The notes beneath the pieces were generated by a model, which did not search any database, was not told the origin of the DNA, and was given only the letters and a program-made list of their open reading frames with translations. Shown here in pieces: positions 35,017 to 35,681 of a DNA stretch of 35,681 nucleotides. How positions within the stretch are numbered: the first letter of the stretch is position 1; every line of letters begins with the position of its first letter. Position numbers and translations under genes: made by a program. The DNA is taken from positions 1 to 35,681 of the forward strand of contig JAPLJG010000034.1 of the NCBI GenBank assembly GCA_026388735.1, given 5' to 3'. This stretch comes from Deltaproteobacteria bacterium. GTDB taxonomy: Bacteria; Desulfobacterota; Desulfobulbia; Desulfobulbales; Desulfurivibrionaceae.

Positions 35017-35681
35017 GGGGCTGTCCTAGATAACTAGCCAATATTTACTTTAACTAGCTGTTTTAGCATCTTTAATTGTATGTCTGGTTTTGGGTTATTA
35101 AATCGCCATTCACACTCTTTTAAATACAGGTGGAAATGGTCTGTGGGAACACCGTTGAATTTCCGTAAATGGCGCTTGGCTTGATTCCAAAAATTCTCGA
35201 TGCCGTTTATGTGATTCTTTCTATCAGCAAATAGCTCGCTGTGGTTGATTCGATAGTGTTTGAAGCATGAAACATCCAGCACATTATAGCTGGACAAGCA
35301 ATCTGTATAAACGACACTATCTGGCATTATCCGCTCCTGCATTATGGGCATAAGAGTAGCGGCTTTGGCATTAGGTATGATCTTTGTGTAAACCTTGCCG
35401 CCACGCTTCAACAGGCCAAAAACAGGAACTTTACCGGCAGCGCCTCGGCCTCTTTTGCCCTTGCGTTTGCCACCGAAATAACTTTCATCTACCTCGATCT
35501 CCCCTGAGATGGGGGTCTCGTCTTCGACGGATTTGAAAATGAGTTCTCGCAGTCGGTGGAAATAATACGAGGCGGTAGACTTGTTAACCCCGACCAGAAC
35601 CGCAGTTGTGCGTGCTGTTGTCCCAGCAACAAAGTGTTCGATCAGTCGGTCTTGTTTGGTTTTACTCAGTCTACTTTTTCT
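35017..35681 (-). mobile_element. IS1595-family insertion sequence, partial (runs off right edge)
   Basis: The end begins GGGGCTGTCCTAGATAAC at 35017, typical of inverted repeats in this family, and encloses the transposase gene. The other end and any target duplication lie outside the window. Confidence 0.75.
35034..35681 (-). CDS. IS1595-family (ISXO2-like) transposase, 5' end missing
   Basis: The last 215 residues or so of a DDE-type transposase. It contains GEIEVDESYFGGKRKGKRGR (first catalytic Asp region), VYTDCLSSYN (second) and INGIENFWNQAKRHLRKFNG (C-terminal catalytic block), in the order and spacing of ISXO2-like enzymes. The frame is open from the right edge to the TAG at 35034-35036, which lies within or next to the terminal inverted repeat. 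No frameshift is visible in this part. Confidence 0.88.
   Translation of the reverse strand, partial: RKSRLSKTKQDRLIEHFVAGTTARTTAVLVGVNKSTASYYFHRLRELIFKSVEDETPISGEIEVDESYFGGKRKGKRGRGAAGKVPVFGLLKRGGKVYTKIIPNAKAATLMPIMQERIMPDSVVYTDCLSSYNVLDVSCFKHYRINHSELFADRKNHINGIENFWNQAKRHLRKFNGVPTDHFHLYLKECEWRFNNPKPDIQLKMLKQLVKVNIG

Overview
The window looks like chromosomal DNA of a free-living, GC-rich anaerobe of the former Deltaproteobacteria (Desulfobacterota), with Desulfobulbales as my best guess. The grounds are an rnfCDGEA operon, a split ferredoxin-rich glutamate synthase, large multiheme c-type cytochromes of the octaheme tetrathionate reductase (OTR) type, a carboxynorspermidine polyamine pathway and a sigma-54-type promoter on amtB. 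The taxonomy is inferred from gene content and protein style only.

Layout. 1-4525 (minus): rnfC-D-G-E-A, an ion-pumping ferredoxin:NAD oxidoreductase, with rnfA cut by the left edge. 4526-4890: a divergent control region with one promoter for rnf, two candidates for glt, an inverted repeat covering both -35 boxes and a strong leader hairpin. 4891-9982 (plus): a three-gene glutamate synthase (amidotransferase; FMN synthase with two 4Fe-4S clusters; GXGXG domain fused to a GltD-like flavoprotein and a ferredoxin domain). 10077-10166: a palindromic repeat. 10266-14217 (minus): two tandem dodecaheme cytochrome genes, each with its own promoter, homologous leader and terminator; the upstream copy has a +1 frameshift. 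14716-14892: an orphan 58-residue protein. 15207-16667: amtB with a sigma-54-type promoter. 17225-22043: a secreted GH42-like glycosidase, convergent with nspC and a carboxynorspermidine synthase. 22273-22344: a tRNA-Lys(CUU) with an abnormal T arm. 22583-26516: DEAD-box helicase, uup-like ABC-F, folA. 26517-27927: a frameshifted CHASE4-HAMP sensor. 28559-30244: ettA. 30895-34948: a three-gene phosphorelay headed by a periplasmic heme-c sensor kinase. 35017 to the right edge: one end of an IS1595-family element.

How the genes fit together. Rnf and the glutamate synthase share a control region, which suggests coordination of ferredoxin/NAD(P)H supply with nitrogen assimilation; amtB adds ammonium uptake but is not adjacent. 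The cytochromes probably act in the periplasm on sulfur or nitrogen oxyanions. The heme-c kinase system could sense redox state or a small ligand, but no target is visible.

Three copies of a roughly 380-430 bp intergenic repeat, with hairpins at both ends, lie at 16717, 28070 and 30397. The points I find most unusual are the Ig-like domain fused to RnfA, the OTR core extended by four hemes together with its duplicated leader, the structured repeat family, and the tRNA-Lys lacking a normal T loop.
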